A stretch of DNA of 64,000 nucleotides from Bacillus cereus group sp. RP43 (GTDB lineage Bacteria; Bacillota; Bacilli; Bacillales; Bacillaceae_G): assembly GCF_040459645.1 (NCBI RefSeq), contig NZ_JARVHQ010000001.1, positions 3,100,001 through 3,164,000 of the forward strand, read 5' to 3'. Shown piece by piece: positions 49,908 through 59,023 of the stretch; the first letter of the stretch is position 1, and every line of letters starts with the position of its first letter. Under the pieces are notes generated by a model. It was not told the origin of the DNA. It worked only from the letters and a program-made list of their open reading frames with translations, and searched no databases. A program made the position numbers and the translations under genes.

Positions 49908-50614
49908 AAGGAATTGTATATGTTGGACACGGGAGCCGGCTTCAAGAAGGGAACAAACAATTCATTCACTTTATTCAATCTGTTATGAAAGAACGTAAAG
50001 AAGGAATTCAAAAAATAGCTTTTCTAGAGCTAACAACACCTACCATTGAAGATGCAGTTACAGAAGCGATACTGGAGGGAACAACTGAAATAATGATTGT
50101 ACCTGTTTTATTATTTGAAGCAGCTCATTATAAACGTGATATTCCTTTTGAAATAGAGCAACTACAAAAGAAATATCCACAAATAACATTTTCAGTTGTA
50201 CCACCTTTTAGTACGCATCCACATATGGTGGCACTTGTAGTGAAAAGAATACGTGAAGCCATTCCAATGCAAGGTAGTAGTATTTTACTCGTAGGGCGAG
50301 GTAGTAGTGATCCACAGCCAATACATGAGTTACAACAAATCGGAGCAGCTGTCGAACAAAAACTCGGTATGCCTGTATCGTGCTCCTTTTTAACGAAAGG
50401 AACGCCCTCTTTTACTGCTGAGCTCAAGACTATAACATCGGCCGCGTCCCACGTATATGTCATGCCGTACCTTCTCTTTACCGGATTGTTGCTCCAGAAA
50501 ATTAAATTGCATACAAAAAAATATGATCACGTTACAACTTGTAATTGTCTTCAGTTTGATGCATATATGAAGTTGGCATTATTAGAGCGAATGGAGGAAT
50601 GTGTGTATGTATAG
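49904..50614 (+). CDS. sirB: Sirohydrochlorin ferrochelatase SirB (CbiX-type)
   Basis: Protein of 236 residues with two CbiX halves. The catalytic side is GIVYVGHGSRLQEGN (His ~8) and LFEAAHYKRDIP (His ~72). The second half has LLVGRGSSDPQ, where the His is replaced, as usual in SirB. It inserts ferrous iron into sirohydrochlorin, the last step to siroheme. It overlaps the genes on both sides (4 bases with the methylase, 8 with sirC), indicating tight co-translation. Confidence 0.9.
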   Translation: MKGIVYVGHGSRLQEGNKQFIHFIQSVMKERKEGIQKIAFLELTTPTIEDAVTEAILEGTTEIMIVPVLLFEAAHYKRDIPFEIEQLQKKYPQITFSVVPPFSTHPHMVALVVKRIREAIPMQGSSILLVGRGSSDPQPIHELQQIGAAVEQKLGMPVSCSFLTKGTPSFTAELKTITSAASHVYVMPYLLFTGLLLQKIKLHTKKYDHVTTCNCLQFDAYMKLALLERMEECVYV

Positions 50615-51077
50615 CATGTATCCTCTTATGTTTAATCTAGATAAAAAAGTGGTTGTTATAGTTGGTGGTGGTAAAATTGCATATCGAAAAGCGTCTGGAT
50701 TAAAGGATACAGGCGCTTTTGTCACGGTTGTCAGCCCGGAAATTTGCGAGAAAATGAAAGAGCTTCCTTATATTACATGGAGGCAAAAAACTTTTACTAA
50801 TGATGATATTAAAGATGCCCATCTTATTTATGCGGCAACAAATCAACATACTGTAAATATGATGGTCAAACAGGCCGCCTATGATTTTCAATGGGTTAAC
50901 GTTGTAAGTGACGGTACAGCATCATCATTTCACACACCTGGTGTCATACGAAATGATGAATATGTTGTCACTATTTCAACTTCAGGTAAAGATCCATCGT
51001 TTACGAAGCGTTTGAAGCAGGAACTAACATCTATATTTCCTAAACTTATAAAAAAGCTTTCTCGTACTCACAAATAA
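50607..51077 (+). CDS. sirC: Precorrin-2 dehydrogenase SirC
   Basis: Protein of 156 residues with an N-terminal Rossmann NAD site VVIVGGGKIAYRKASGL (about 16-32), then FVTVVSPEI, LIYAATNQHTVN and the C-terminal helices with STSGKDPSFTKRLKQEL. It oxidises precorrin-2 to sirohydrochlorin, which SirB then metallates. I chose ATG 50607 (GGAGGAA six bases upstream) over GTG 50601. The separate SirC and SirB match the three-enzyme Bacillus route and not the fused CysG of enterobacteria. Confidence 0.9.
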   Translation: MYSMYPLMFNLDKKVVVIVGGGKIAYRKASGLKDTGAFVTVVSPEICEKMKELPYITWRQKTFTNDDIKDAHLIYAATNQHTVNMMVKQAAYDFQWVNVVSDGTASSFHTPGVIRNDEYVVTISTSGKDPSFTKRLKQELTSIFPKLIKKLSRTHK

Positions 51078-51113
51078 TAATCTATTTCTTAGCTAAAATA
51101 GTAATTACCTTTG

Positions 51114-51147
51114 GACAAACGTTTTTTAGAAGCGTTTGTTCTTTTTG
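51114..51147 (+). terminator. Terminator of the siroheme genes
   Basis: ACAAACG (51115-51121) pairs with CGTTTGT (51133-51139), followed by TCTTTTTG. Confidence 0.75.
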
Positions 51148-51271
51148 TTTTGGTTCCTTTTTTTGAAATTCCACAGGCAATCTGCGAAGAAAATGAATGG
51201 TGTTGGCAACTTGTAAACAAGTAAATTTTATGACAAGTACAACATTACGAGCAACTCGTTCAATTCAGTTT

Positions 51272-51649
51272 TTATATTGGGTATTCATTCAACCAAATTA
51301 GCGCTTGTTCATAATCATCAAAAAATTTCACGGATTCTTTTGTATTGGATTGTTGCAAATAATTCAGTATCTCCCCTTCTTCAAGAAGAAATGCAATTGC
51401 CTTACTATGATTCAAAATGGTTTCATTGAAGAACTTCTCTTTCCATACTTTTTGAACAGAAAAATGATTTGGCGTGTATCCTTTTCTATCCACCAACAAT
51501 TTGTATTTCCGCCCTTCGGAAATGAATTGCTGACAAACCTGCTCGAAACCATTAAACCATTCATACACATCATCTGTTTTTATATTGCCAACTAGATGGG
51601 TAACAATTATATCTCCTGAAACTGTTGTGCTGATATTCTGTTTACTCAA
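51272..51649 (-). CDS. Small STAS/SpoIIAA-like protein
   Basis: About 125 residues from TTG 51649, which has AAGGGGG 11 bases upstream; a longer frame to 51727 has no ribosome site. The fold pattern, with an N-terminal strand (SGDIIVTHLVGNI), a helix, a central strand (KYKLLVDRKGY) and the ending FFDDYEQALIWLNEY, recalls SpoIIAA/STAS-SEC14-like proteins. It stands between the siroheme and narK units on the strand of narK. Its role in nitrate metabolism, if any, is unknown. Confidence 0.5.
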   Translation of the reverse strand: MSKQNISTTVSGDIIVTHLVGNIKTDDVYEWFNGFEQVCQQFISEGRKYKLLVDRKGYTPNHFSVQKVWKEKFFNETILNHSKAIAFLLEEGEILNYLQQSNTKESVKFFDDYEQALIWLNEYPI

Positions 51650-51749
51650 CTTGGAATCATCCCCCTTAGTTACAATTATGCGGAAAAATCTCATTAAATC
51701 AATAAGTATAAAATTCTTACGTAACAAAACAATTCATTCTCTTTTATTC

Positions 51750-51782
51750 AAAAAAGGATGTCTCTACTAGACATCCTTTTTC
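51750..51782 (-). terminator. Terminator after narK
   Basis: AAAAGGATGT (51752-51761) pairs with ACATCCTTTT (51771-51780), with A/T-rich flanks. Confidence 0.85.
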
Positions 51783-51786
51783 CTTA

Positions 51787-52956
51787 TTAATGATTCTTTA
51801 ACATCACTAACAATTTCTCTTGGCTATACATCCACACTGTAATGATTAAACAAGCAAGCGCTACTTCTGATAACGCCATAAATCCAATTGCATAATGACC
51901 TGTCAGTTGGAATAGTAATGTTAAAATTAATGGCGGGAAAAACCCTCCTAGTCCACCTAAAGCTGACACAACTCCATTTACAATCCCTGCTTGCTCAGAG
52001 AAGTACATTGGCACAAGCTTGAAAATTGTACCATTTCCAATACCTGCACAAAATGCGACTAGTAAGCAACCAAATGTGTATACGTTCATGCTTGGCATAA
52101 ATGATAAAATAATACCTGAAAGTGTTAAACCGATAAATACGAAGATTAATATTTTAAATGGATTAAATTTATCGCCGAGCCAACCACCAATCGGGCGCAT
52201 AATTGTTGCTAATACGATGAATCCAGCTGTCCGCATACCTGCATCTACTTTCTCTAATCCGAAGTGAGATACTAAAAAGTTTGGTAAGTATACTGTAAAT
52301 GCAACAAATGATCCGAATGTTAAAAAGTAAAAGATACATAAAAACCACAGTTTTTCATTTTTATATACACCTTTTATTTGTTCCATTAATGGTGTATTCA
52401 CCTTTTTTTCTTTACGATCGCCTAATAAAAAGTTCATAAGTGCAAATGCTGCAAGTAAAATTAAATAACACTGTACTGTCGTTCTCCAGCCAACTGAAGT
52501 TGCAATAACAGGTGCTAAAAATGAAGTAATTGCTGTTCCAGCGTTACCCACACCGTAAATACCATTTACAAAACCGTGACTCTCTTTCGGGAAGTATTTT
52601 GGTAGAGACGTTACGCCTACAGAGAATACAGCACCACCGATCCCTACAAATAAGCCACCAATAATTAAATCCATCATAGAATTGGCAACACTAATGTAAA
52701 AGACGGGGAATAATAAAAGAATAAAACTAATAAAGAATAATTTTCTTGCTCCGTAACGATTCGTCCAATAACCAATTGGAATGCGAAGAATAGAACCTAA
52801 AATAACCGGTACTGCTGTTACCATAGAAATTTGTCCTGCAGTTAATGGAATATCCGCTTTAATATAAGGCATTAATGATGATAAAATGACCCATACCATA
52901 AAACCGATAACTAGATTAGCAGTTTGTAAACTTAATTGAAAATTAGGACTTTTCAT
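51787..52956 (-). CDS. narK: Nitrate/nitrite transporter NarK (MFS)
   Basis: Membrane transporter of 389 residues with twelve hydrophobic helices. The nitrate-nitrite porter signatures are visible: GGLFVGIGGAVFSVGVTSLPK at about 107-128 and AFCAGIGNGTIFKLVP at about 296-311, together with the MFS loop RIPIGYWTNRYGARK. It brings in nitrate and exports nitrite for NarGHI. ATG 52956 follows AGGAGGG. It is the last gene after moaA-moeB-moeA-moaE-moaD, with a hairpin between, so it may be read from the Fnr-controlled moaA promoter or its own. Confidence 0.93.
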   Translation of the reverse strand: MKSPNFQLSLQTANLVIGFMVWVILSSLMPYIKADIPLTAGQISMVTAVPVILGSILRIPIGYWTNRYGARKLFFISFILLLFPVFYISVANSMMDLIIGGLFVGIGGAVFSVGVTSLPKYFPKESHGFVNGIYGVGNAGTAITSFLAPVIATSVGWRTTVQCYLILLAAFALMNFLLGDRKEKKVNTPLMEQIKGVYKNEKLWFLCIFYFLTFGSFVAFTVYLPNFLVSHFGLEKVDAGMRTAGFIVLATIMRPIGGWLGDKFNPFKILIFVFIGLTLSGIILSFMPSMNVYTFGCLLVAFCAGIGNGTIFKLVPMYFSEQAGIVNGVVSALGGLGGFFPPLILTLLFQLTGHYAIGFMALSEVALACLIITVWMYSQEKLLVMLKNH

Positions 52957-52997
52957 CCTGTTCCCTCCTATGTATGCATAGTTATATTCATTCTCTC

Positions 52998-53029
52998 CAG
53001 CCTAATCACGTCCTAACATGATTAGGCTG
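52998..53029 (-). terminator. Hairpin between moaD and narK
   Basis: CAGCCTAATCA (minus strand, 53029-53019) pairs with TGATTAGGCTG (53008-52998). The 3' side is not T-rich, so it may be an mRNA processing or partial termination site and not a full stop. Confidence 0.6.
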
Positions 53030-53036
53030 AAAAGAA

Positions 53037-53270
53037 TCAACCACCACTTACTGGCGGAATCATTGCTACGACATCGCCAGTTTGAATGATGTCATCCTCA
53101 TTTGCATATTCTTCATTTACGGCGACCATTATCTCACTTGAAATCGCTACATTGTATTTCTTAATGAGAACTTCCTTTAGTTCAGCAACCGTAATATTTT
53201 CACAATCTATTTGCATGGACGGCTTACTTGCTTCTTCTTGCAAATGTGCAAATAATAGTACTTCAATCAT
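53037..53270 (-). CDS. moaD: Molybdopterin synthase sulfur carrier subunit
   Basis: Ubiquitin-like protein of 77 residues ending in the required Gly-Gly (IPPVSGG), which MoeB-type enzymes activate as thiocarboxylate. The middle (ITVAELKEVLIKKY, VAVNEEYANEDDIIQTGDVVAM) is typical. ATG 53270 overlaps the moaE stop as ATGA. With MoaE it forms molybdopterin synthase in the cytosol, making the cofactor of NarG. Confidence 0.95.
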   Translation of the reverse strand: MIEVLLFAHLQEEASKPSMQIDCENITVAELKEVLIKKYNVAISSEIMVAVNEEYANEDDIIQTGDVVAMIPPVSGG

Positions 53271-53737
53271 ATTCTCATCTCCTTTCCAGGCTCGCCATTA
53301 CCATATGCTGTTTTCTCTAACTGATCGCCTATCCACGACTCACCATCTTCCCAAAACTCTTTTTTCCAAATCGGAACAATTTGTTTTATACGTTCCATAA
53401 TATATTCATTCGCCTCATAGGCCGCTTTCCGATGTGGAGTAGCAACAGCGACGACAACAGCCAAATCAGAAATTTGTAATGTACCAATGCGATGTGTAAT
53501 TGCCACATATGTCCCAGGCCACTTTGCTTCTACTTCAGCACCAATTTTCTCAAGCTGTTTTTCTGCCATTGTCTTATAAGCTACATACTCTAAATAAAGC
53601 GTACGACGCCCTTTCGTCAATTCTCTGACAGTGCCAATAAAAGTAGTAACCGCACCGCACTCACGGCGAATTACTTTACTTGTAACATCTTCAATTGAAA
53701 TAGGTGTATCAATTACTTCATAATACGTATGTGTCAT
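53267..53737 (-). CDS. moaE: Molybdopterin synthase catalytic subunit
   Basis: Protein of 156 residues, standard for MoaE. Core motifs: GAVTTFIGTVRELTKGR, YVAYKTMAEKQLEKI, HRIGTLQISDLAVVVAVATPHRKAAYEA, and PIWKKEFWEDGESW with the catalytic Lys region. It converts cyclic pyranopterin monophosphate to molybdopterin using MoaD thiocarboxylate. ATG 53737 follows AAGAGGTG. Between moeA and moaD in the operon. Confidence 0.95.
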   Translation of the reverse strand: MTHTYYEVIDTPISIEDVTSKVIRRECGAVTTFIGTVRELTKGRRTLYLEYVAYKTMAEKQLEKIGAEVEAKWPGTYVAITHRIGTLQISDLAVVVAVATPHRKAAYEANEYIMERIKQIVPIWKKEFWEDGESWIGDQLEKTAYGNGEPGKEMRI

Positions 53738-53781
53738 CTTGCACCTCTTATCTTTGTATAAATTAGCAATCTATTTTTCTG

Positions 53782-55071
53782 TTACTTATATGATCGAAGT
53801 GGCTCTTCCCACGGCCACTCACTTCCGACGTTTAATTCTAATAACAGTACCGAAACGGTTATTCCTGCTTCAAAACCTCTCGTTCCTCCCGGCAGGACGA
53901 TACATGCATTCGCTTCTGCAAGTGAAGAAATTGCACTAGATTTATCTAAACCAACTGGTGTAACTTGCAATTGGCCATCTACAATTTCCACGCTCCCTCT
54001 TACAAAACGAGTAAATGGGTTTGCTTTCGGAAAGTCTTTCTGTAAAATTGCTTCTGCTCGATATAAGTGCGGATCTTTCCTGTGCAAGTATGTTCCAATG
54101 ACTGGTCGAACATATAATTCACATCCGACATAACAAGCAGAAGGATTACCAGATAGACCAAATAATAATTTTCCTTCTAGCTCAGCGACAGTAGTCACGC
54201 TTCCTGGTCGCATCGCTATTTTATTGAAAAGTACATTTGCTTGTAATTTCTCATAAATAGCAGGTAAATAGTCATAGTCTCCTACTGAAACGCCACCAGT
54301 TGTAATTAATATATCAACTTCTTTTATCGCTTTTTTTACAGTGTTATAACACGTCTCAAAATCGTCAGCGAATTGTCCATAATACTGTACAACTCCGCCC
54401 GCTCGTTCAATTTGAGCAGCAATCATATAAGAATTACTATTTCGAATCTTCCCTGGCTTTAATTGTTCATGTACCTCAAGCAGTTCACTTCCTGTCGTCA
54501 CAATTCCAATAACCGGCTGTTTTATAACATCTACTGAACTATAACCAAACGTAGCAAGAAGCGCCGCTACTCCAGGGTTAATAGAAGTCCCTTTTTTCAC
54601 AAGTATGGCATTTTGTTTTACATCTTCTCCTTGAAAAGAAATGTTATCACCAGCAGCGAAAGAGCGTTTTAATGTCATATAAGTCTTTTCGTTTTCTTCA
54701 AACCCTTCCGTTAGCTCTAACATAACAACAGCATTACCCCCCGCTGGAATTGCGGCTCCTGTCATAATACGTACAGCTTGAAATGCTTTTACTTCCTCTT
54801 TAAAAACAAAACCTGCTCCAATTTCACCTACCACTTCAAACTGAATTGGGTTACTGCTACTTGCTTCTTTTGTATCTTCTGCTCGAATCGCAAACCCGTC
54901 GTACGGAGAGCGATCGAAATGCGGGACATCATGATCTGCAATAACATCTTCTCCAAGCGTTCTACCGTAGCTGTCTATAAGAGAAACCTTTTCTATTTCA
55001 CCTTGATGAGCATACTCCATTACGCGTGCAACTGCTTCTGCTACTGGAATTGGTCTACGTTTTTCTAACAT
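53782..55071 (-). CDS. moeA: Molybdopterin molybdenumtransferase
   Basis: Protein of 429 residues. Seen: PVAEAVARVMEY at the N-terminus, DVPHFDRSPYDGFAIRAED, IMTGAAIPAGGNAVVM, ILITTGGVSVGDYDY and LLFGLSGNPSACYVG, all MoeA hallmarks in order, and a beta-barrel domain IV at the end. It inserts molybdate into adenylated molybdopterin. ATG 55071 has GAGGTGA. The last ~15 residues (SEWPWEEPLRSYK) are a normal extension. Mid-operon. Confidence 0.95.
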   Translation of the reverse strand: MLEKRRPIPVAEAVARVMEYAHQGEIEKVSLIDSYGRTLGEDVIADHDVPHFDRSPYDGFAIRAEDTKEASSSNPIQFEVVGEIGAGFVFKEEVKAFQAVRIMTGAAIPAGGNAVVMLELTEGFEENEKTYMTLKRSFAAGDNISFQGEDVKQNAILVKKGTSINPGVAALLATFGYSSVDVIKQPVIGIVTTGSELLEVHEQLKPGKIRNSNSYMIAAQIERAGGVVQYYGQFADDFETCYNTVKKAIKEVDILITTGGVSVGDYDYLPAIYEKLQANVLFNKIAMRPGSVTTVAELEGKLLFGLSGNPSACYVGCELYVRPVIGTYLHRKDPHLYRAEAILQKDFPKANPFTRFVRGSVEIVDGQLQVTPVGLDKSSAISSLAEANACIVLPGGTRGFEAGITVSVLLLELNVGSEWPWEEPLRSYK

Positions 55072-55113
55072 TCTTTTTCACCTCGTTTTGATAAGAAGAA
55101 ACTCTCTTTCTGG

Positions 55114-56127
55114 TCATCCTATATATTTTGCGTATAACCGTTTTGCCATTTTCATATCATTAGTCCCATGAATAAACGCTCTGCCGTCTGTAAATAAAAC
55201 AAAACGATATTCCTCTACTAGAAACGATAGTACATATGGAGTTTTTTTGACATTCACACTTTTTTGTAAGCGCTTTTGAATTTCTTCTAAATTAAGAATT
55301 CTCTTTATTCCTGGACGGATTTGAACTGTATTCCGTCCGCATAGCACTTCCGTTTTCATCTGTGCTTCAAATGTTAAACTTGGGTACGTGCGTACATTCC
55401 CACAAGATGGACATGTACTTTTTTTCTGCCTATTTACTTTTAATGAGAGATATTGATTGTTCCAAATATCAAATGATAACATTGCTCCTCTTAACGCCTC
55501 AAAATCATTCACCAATATTTTCATCGCTTCTGTTACTTGGTGAGCAACAACCATTTGTACCGCTGGCTGAATGATTCCGGCTGTATCGCATGTTGCACCG
55601 CCCATAGGATGATCCATCAAGCAGCGAAAACATGGTGTTTCTCCAGGAAGAATCGTATACGTTACACCGTAACTTCCAATGCATCCACCGTATATCCAAG
55701 GTATATTTTCTTTTTGTGAAATGTCATTTATAAGTAGGCGCGTATCGAAATTATCAGTCGCATCTAATATGAGATCTACTTCTTTTGTTAACTCTTCCAT
55801 TTCTTGCATTGTAACATCCGTTACAACAGGTACAATTTCTACTTCAGAATTAATTTTTCTTAAATGCTCTGCCGCTGCAATTGCTTTTGGATTACACTGC
55901 TGTGCATCTTCTTCTGTATATAACTGTTGTCTTTGTAAATTACTCCATTCAACGTAGTCACGGTCAGCAATTGTCAATTTCCCAATTCCCATCCTAACGA
56001 GCGCTTCTGCATTCGCAGCTCCTAGTGCACCCGCACCGATTAGGAGCACATGCTTTTCTCTGATTTTTCTTTGTCCCATTTCACCAATTCTAGAAAACAA
56101 TACTTGCCTTGAATAACGCTCTTGCAT
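55114..56127 (-). CDS. moeB: MoeB/ThiF-type adenylyltransferase
   Basis: E1-like enzyme of 337 residues that adenylates the MoaD C-terminus. Nucleotide loop VLLIGAGALGAANAEALVRMGIG (about 27-49), RQQLYTEED, LILDATDNFDTR, catalytic-Cys region ATCDTAGIIQPAV, and one zinc pair CPSCGN. The C-terminal ~85 residues after the zinc motif are longer than E. coli MoeB (249) but are not a clear rhodanese: an active Cys loop is not seen. ATG 56127 has AAAGGAGGG. A role for MoaD is supported by the operon; ThiS could also be a substrate. Confidence 0.92.
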   Translation of the reverse strand: MQERYSRQVLFSRIGEMGQRKIREKHVLLIGAGALGAANAEALVRMGIGKLTIADRDYVEWSNLQRQQLYTEEDAQQCNPKAIAAAEHLRKINSEVEIVPVVTDVTMQEMEELTKEVDLILDATDNFDTRLLINDISQKENIPWIYGGCIGSYGVTYTILPGETPCFRCLMDHPMGGATCDTAGIIQPAVQMVVAHQVTEAMKILVNDFEALRGAMLSFDIWNNQYLSLKVNRQKKSTCPSCGNVRTYPSLTFEAQMKTEVLCGRNTVQIRPGIKRILNLEEIQKRLQKSVNVKKTPYVLSFLVEEYRFVLFTDGRAFIHGTNDMKMAKRLYAKYIG

Positions 56128-56144
56128 AGGGAACCCTCCTTTCG

Positions 56145-57158
56145 TTATCCACCAATGTAAGACATTTCTACTTTTGGACGTTTATTTGCACTTTCAGCTT
56201 TTCTTTCATCTGAATACCGATCTTTTCTAAACTCCCATGTATGTTGTAAAATTTTTAATAGTGATGCATCAGAAATATTTTCTCGAAGAAGCGTTCGCAA
56301 ATCCGTTCCTTTCGTTCCAAATAGGCATGTAAAAAACTTTCCGTCTGCCGAAATACGAGCTCTCGTACAAGAAGAACAAAATGACTCAGAAACAGAAGTA
56401 ATAAAGCCAACTTCTGCATTGCTCCCTACATATCGATACACTTTAGCTACTTCTCCAAAGTAACGAGGCTGGGCGGGCTCAATCGGATATACACGATTAA
56501 TTTTCTCTATTAATTGTTCCTTCTTAATGACTTGTTCAAAGTTCCAACCGTTCGTACTGCCCACATCCATAAACTCGATAAAACGGAGCTGAATTTCTTG
56601 TTCTTTAAAATAACGGGCCATAAGTAGAATTTGACTATCATTCATCCCTTTTTTTACGACCATATTTACTTTTACTTCTAATCCAGCTGCCTTTGCTGCT
56701 TCAATTCCTTTCAATACAGGTTTTGTACTTACATTTCGTCCATTAATTTTTTGGAAGACGTGATCCTCTATCGCATCTAAACTAATATTTACACGTTTTA
56801 ATCCCGCTTCTTTTAACGCCTTTGCTTGTTTTGCTAAATGAATACCATTTGTTGTGAGTCCAATATCCGTTAAACCTTCTAGCTTTGCAAGCCTTGCAAT
56901 TAACTTCGATAAATCTTTACGCAATAAAGGTTCACCGCCAGTAAGTCTAATTTTATTGACTCCCATACTTATAAATAATCTAGCTAATCGTTCTATTTCA
57001 TCGAATGTTAATAAAAACTCTTCCTGTAAAAAAGCATAATCAGGTCCGAACACTTCAGCTGGCATACAGTATGTGCACCTAAAATTACAACGATCAATAA
57101 CTGAAATACGTAAATCTTGAAGTGGCCGCTCTAACGAATCCCTCATCTTCTCGTGCAT
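56145..57158 (-). CDS. moaA: GTP 3',8-cyclase MoaA
   Basis: Radical SAM enzyme of 337 residues, first step of molybdenum cofactor synthesis. The N-terminal cluster is [12 protein letters not shown] (C-x3-C-x2-C, about 22-33), then [11 protein letters not shown] and TTNGIHL; the C-terminal second cluster is [19 protein letters not shown] and later FTCLFG, and it ends GG as required for activity. ATG 57158 has AAGAAGGG. It heads the operon moaA-moeB-moeA-moaE-moaD(-narK), with an Fnr class II promoter upstream. moaC, moaB and mobA/mobB are not in the window. Confidence 0.96.
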   Translation of the reverse strand: MHEKMRDSLERPLQDLRISVIDRCNFRCTYCMPAEVFGPDYAFLQEEFLLTFDEIERLARLFISMGVNKIRLTGGEPLLRKDLSKLIARLAKLEGLTDIGLTTNGIHLAKQAKALKEAGLKRVNISLDAIEDHVFQKINGRNVSTKPVLKGIEAAKAAGLEVKVNMVVKKGMNDSQILLMARYFKEQEIQLRFIEFMDVGSTNGWNFEQVIKKEQLIEKINRVYPIEPAQPRYFGEVAKVYRYVGSNAEVGFITSVSESFCSSCTRARISADGKFFTCLFGTKGTDLRTLLRENISDASLLKILQHTWEFRKDRYSDERKAESANKRPKVEMSYIGG

Positions 57159-57217
57159 CTATATCCCTTCTTTTCTACTGCAATCCTTAGTATGTTTCAT
57201 ATTTTTTATTTGCCTTT

Positions 57218-57260
57218 ATTATAAAAAAGAAGCTACATATTCAATGTGACTTTTCTCACA
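57218..57260 (-). promoter_or_regulatory. Fnr box and promoter of the moaA operon
   Basis: TGTGA-CTTTTC-TCACA (57245-57260) is a perfect Fnr palindrome. On the minus strand TATAAT at 57223-57218 gives a start at about 57211 and a box centre at -41.5. It lies in the gap shared with fnr; on the plus strand no good -10 stands at the matching distance. Confidence 0.85.
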
Positions 57261-57481
57261 TTACTTTCCCCATTCAAAAATTCTTCACAAATCCGTTCGA
57301 ATTTTGTTCACATCTTTAGTCTCTTCTACTTTACGTATTAAATCTTTCAAACTAAAAACTTAAAATCGCCTCCCCTTACGGTCATTGAAATTTCATTTTT
57401 TTTTAAAATAGCTCTTGCATTTTCATCATACTTACACTCAAAATAGGAAATGTATTGCTTATAAGAAGAAAGGTGATTGCT

Positions 57482-58174
57482 GTGGCAAACAGTATGACAT
57501 TATCTCAAGATTTAAAGGAATTACTTGCATCTGTTGAATATAAAATGCAGATAAAAAAAGGAAGTTTTATTTTTCAAGAAGGTATGGAAGCAACAGAACT
57601 CTATATCATCCACTCAGGAAAAGTACAAATTAGTAAACTAAGTGCTGACGGGCAAGAATTAACACTCCGTATTTGTTCGGCATACGACATTATTGGAGAA
57701 TTAACATTATTCACGGACAATGCGAAGTATTTATTAAATTCAAAATGCCTTGAAGATGTTGAAGTAGGAGTAATAAAGCGTGAAACCTTAGAAAAAGCAT
57801 TACTCCAAAAACCCGCACTTGTATTTGAATTTATGAAATGGATTAGTGAACATTTAAGAAGAATGCAAACGAAGTTCCGAGATTTAGTATTACACGGCAA
57901 AAAAGGTGCCCTGTATTCTACTCTCATACGAATGACAAATAGTTATGGTGTGTTAAAGGAAAATGGTATTCTCATCGATTTACCATTAACGAATCAAGAA
58001 CTTGCGAACTTCTGTGCAACTTCCCGTGAAAGCGTAAATCGAATGTTAAATGATTTGAAAAAAAAGGGTACGATTTCTATAACTAAAGGAAAGATTACAA
58101 TTCATGATTTACAATTTTTAAAATGTGAAATTGCTTGTGAAGATTGTTCTACCTCTGTTTGTAGCATTGATTAG
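57482..58174 (+). CDS. fnr: Anaerobic regulator Fnr (Bacillus type, C-terminal Fe-S cluster)
   Basis: CRP/Fnr-family activator of 230 residues. An N-terminal cyclic-nucleotide-like beta barrel (GSFIFQEGMEATELYIIHSGKVQISKL spread over ~25-52), the long dimer helix, and a HTH with LANFCATSRESVNRMLNDLKKKG (about 180-202). The last 20 residues carry four cysteines in the form C-x3-C-x2-C-x4-C (CEIACEDCSTSVC), as in Bacillus Fnr, where the 4Fe-4S cluster is C-terminal and not N-terminal. The start is GTG 57482 with AAAGGTGA five bases upstream. It should activate scdA, nirBD, moaA and probably narGHJI. Confidence 0.95.
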   Translation: MANSMTLSQDLKELLASVEYKMQIKKGSFIFQEGMEATELYIIHSGKVQISKLSADGQELTLRICSAYDIIGELTLFTDNAKYLLNSKCLEDVEVGVIKRETLEKALLQKPALVFEFMKWISEHLRRMQTKFRDLVLHGKKGALYSTLIRMTNSYGVLKENGILIDLPLTNQELANFCATSRESVNRMLNDLKKKGTISITKGKITIHDLQFLKCEIACEDCSTSVCSID

Positions 58175-58203
58175 CATCTTATTTAGATGCTAATCTTTTT
58201 TCA
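58171..58203 (+). terminator. Terminator of fnr
   Basis: TTAGCATC (58171-58178) pairs with GATGCTAA (58186-58193), then TCTTTTTT. The stem overlaps the stop codon. Confidence 0.85.
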
Positions 58204-58255
58204 TATTACGTTACTTTTTCATTATAAAGTACACGGTTATTCCCCTATATTAATA

Positions 58256-58292
58256 AAAACGAGGCCTTCCATATTAGACCCCGTTTCGTTTT
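58256..58292 (-). terminator. Terminator of narGHJI
   Basis: On the minus strand AACGGGGTCT pairs with AGGCCTCGTT with one G-T pair, then TTTTATT. It is about 25 bases after the narI stop. Confidence 0.7.
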
Positions 58293-58316
58293 AGCTGCTA
58301 TTTGTTCAAAGCGTTA

Positions 58317-59006
58317 TTATTTTTTTAATTCATTAGGAATACGTCTTCTGTAAATTACATAACTACGGCTTAAGTATTTAATTGGAGCACTAAATACATG
58401 TACAAGTCTAGTGAACGGCCATACTGCGAATAGACCCATCGCTGCAATAATATGAATTTTAAACCATACAGGCACTTCCATCATATATTCAACTTTCGGT
58501 TGGAAAATAAAGAGACTTCGGAACCAAGGACCGATCGTTGTACGATAATCAAATCCTTTTGAGTCGATATTTAAAAATGTTGAGGAAAGTCCTGCCAGCA
58601 TTACGATAAGTAATAAAATAAGCGCAATATAATCTCCCGTTGTACTCGTTGCAATGATGCGTTTTACGGTTATACGGCGATACGTTAATATAATTAAACC
58701 GATGATAGAAGCAACACCTGCCGGAAGTCCGAAACTAATTGCTACTACATGATACATATGTTCAGAAATACCTATTGAACGGTATACGGACTCTGGAATT
58801 AAAATCCCCATAACATGACCGCCAATTACGAACATGATCCCAAAGTGGAATAATAGACTTCCGACCCGGAGCATTTTCTTCTCTAATAGTTCACTAGATT
58901 TTGATGTCCATCCAAATTGATCATAGTTGTATCTGAAAATATGTCCACCGATAAAGATTGCAAAAATGATATAGGGAAACAACACCCATAGAAATTGATC
59001 CATCAT
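58317..59006 (-). CDS. narI: Respiratory nitrate reductase gamma subunit (cytochrome b)
   Basis: Integral membrane protein of 229 residues with five hydrophobic helices (e.g. FLWVLFPYIIFAIFIGGHI and LLFHFGIMFVIGGHVMGI). Conserved His residues in HIFRY, FHFG, GGHV and the C-terminal WFKIHII bind two b hemes. It takes electrons from menaquinol and passes them to NarH. I chose ATG 59006 with AAAGGAG upstream; a frame from 59045 would overlap narJ. The stop of narJ at 59024 is 17 bases upstream of this start. Confidence 0.95.
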   Translation of the reverse strand: MMDQFLWVLFPYIIFAIFIGGHIFRYNYDQFGWTSKSSELLEKKMLRVGSLLFHFGIMFVIGGHVMGILIPESVYRSIGISEHMYHVVAISFGLPAGVASIIGLIILTYRRITVKRIIATSTTGDYIALILLLIVMLAGLSSTFLNIDSKGFDYRTTIGPWFRSLFIFQPKVEYMMEVPVWFKIHIIAAMGLFAVWPFTRLVHVFSAPIKYLSRSYVIYRRRIPNELKK

Positions 59007-59023
59007 TTTGACAACTCTCCTTT

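Noticed and set aside
57245..57294. The Fnr box at 57245 as an autoregulatory site for fnr
   Set aside because: On the plus strand the bases at the expected -10 position do not resemble TATAAT, and the distance to fnr is long. The minus-strand -10 fits perfectly.
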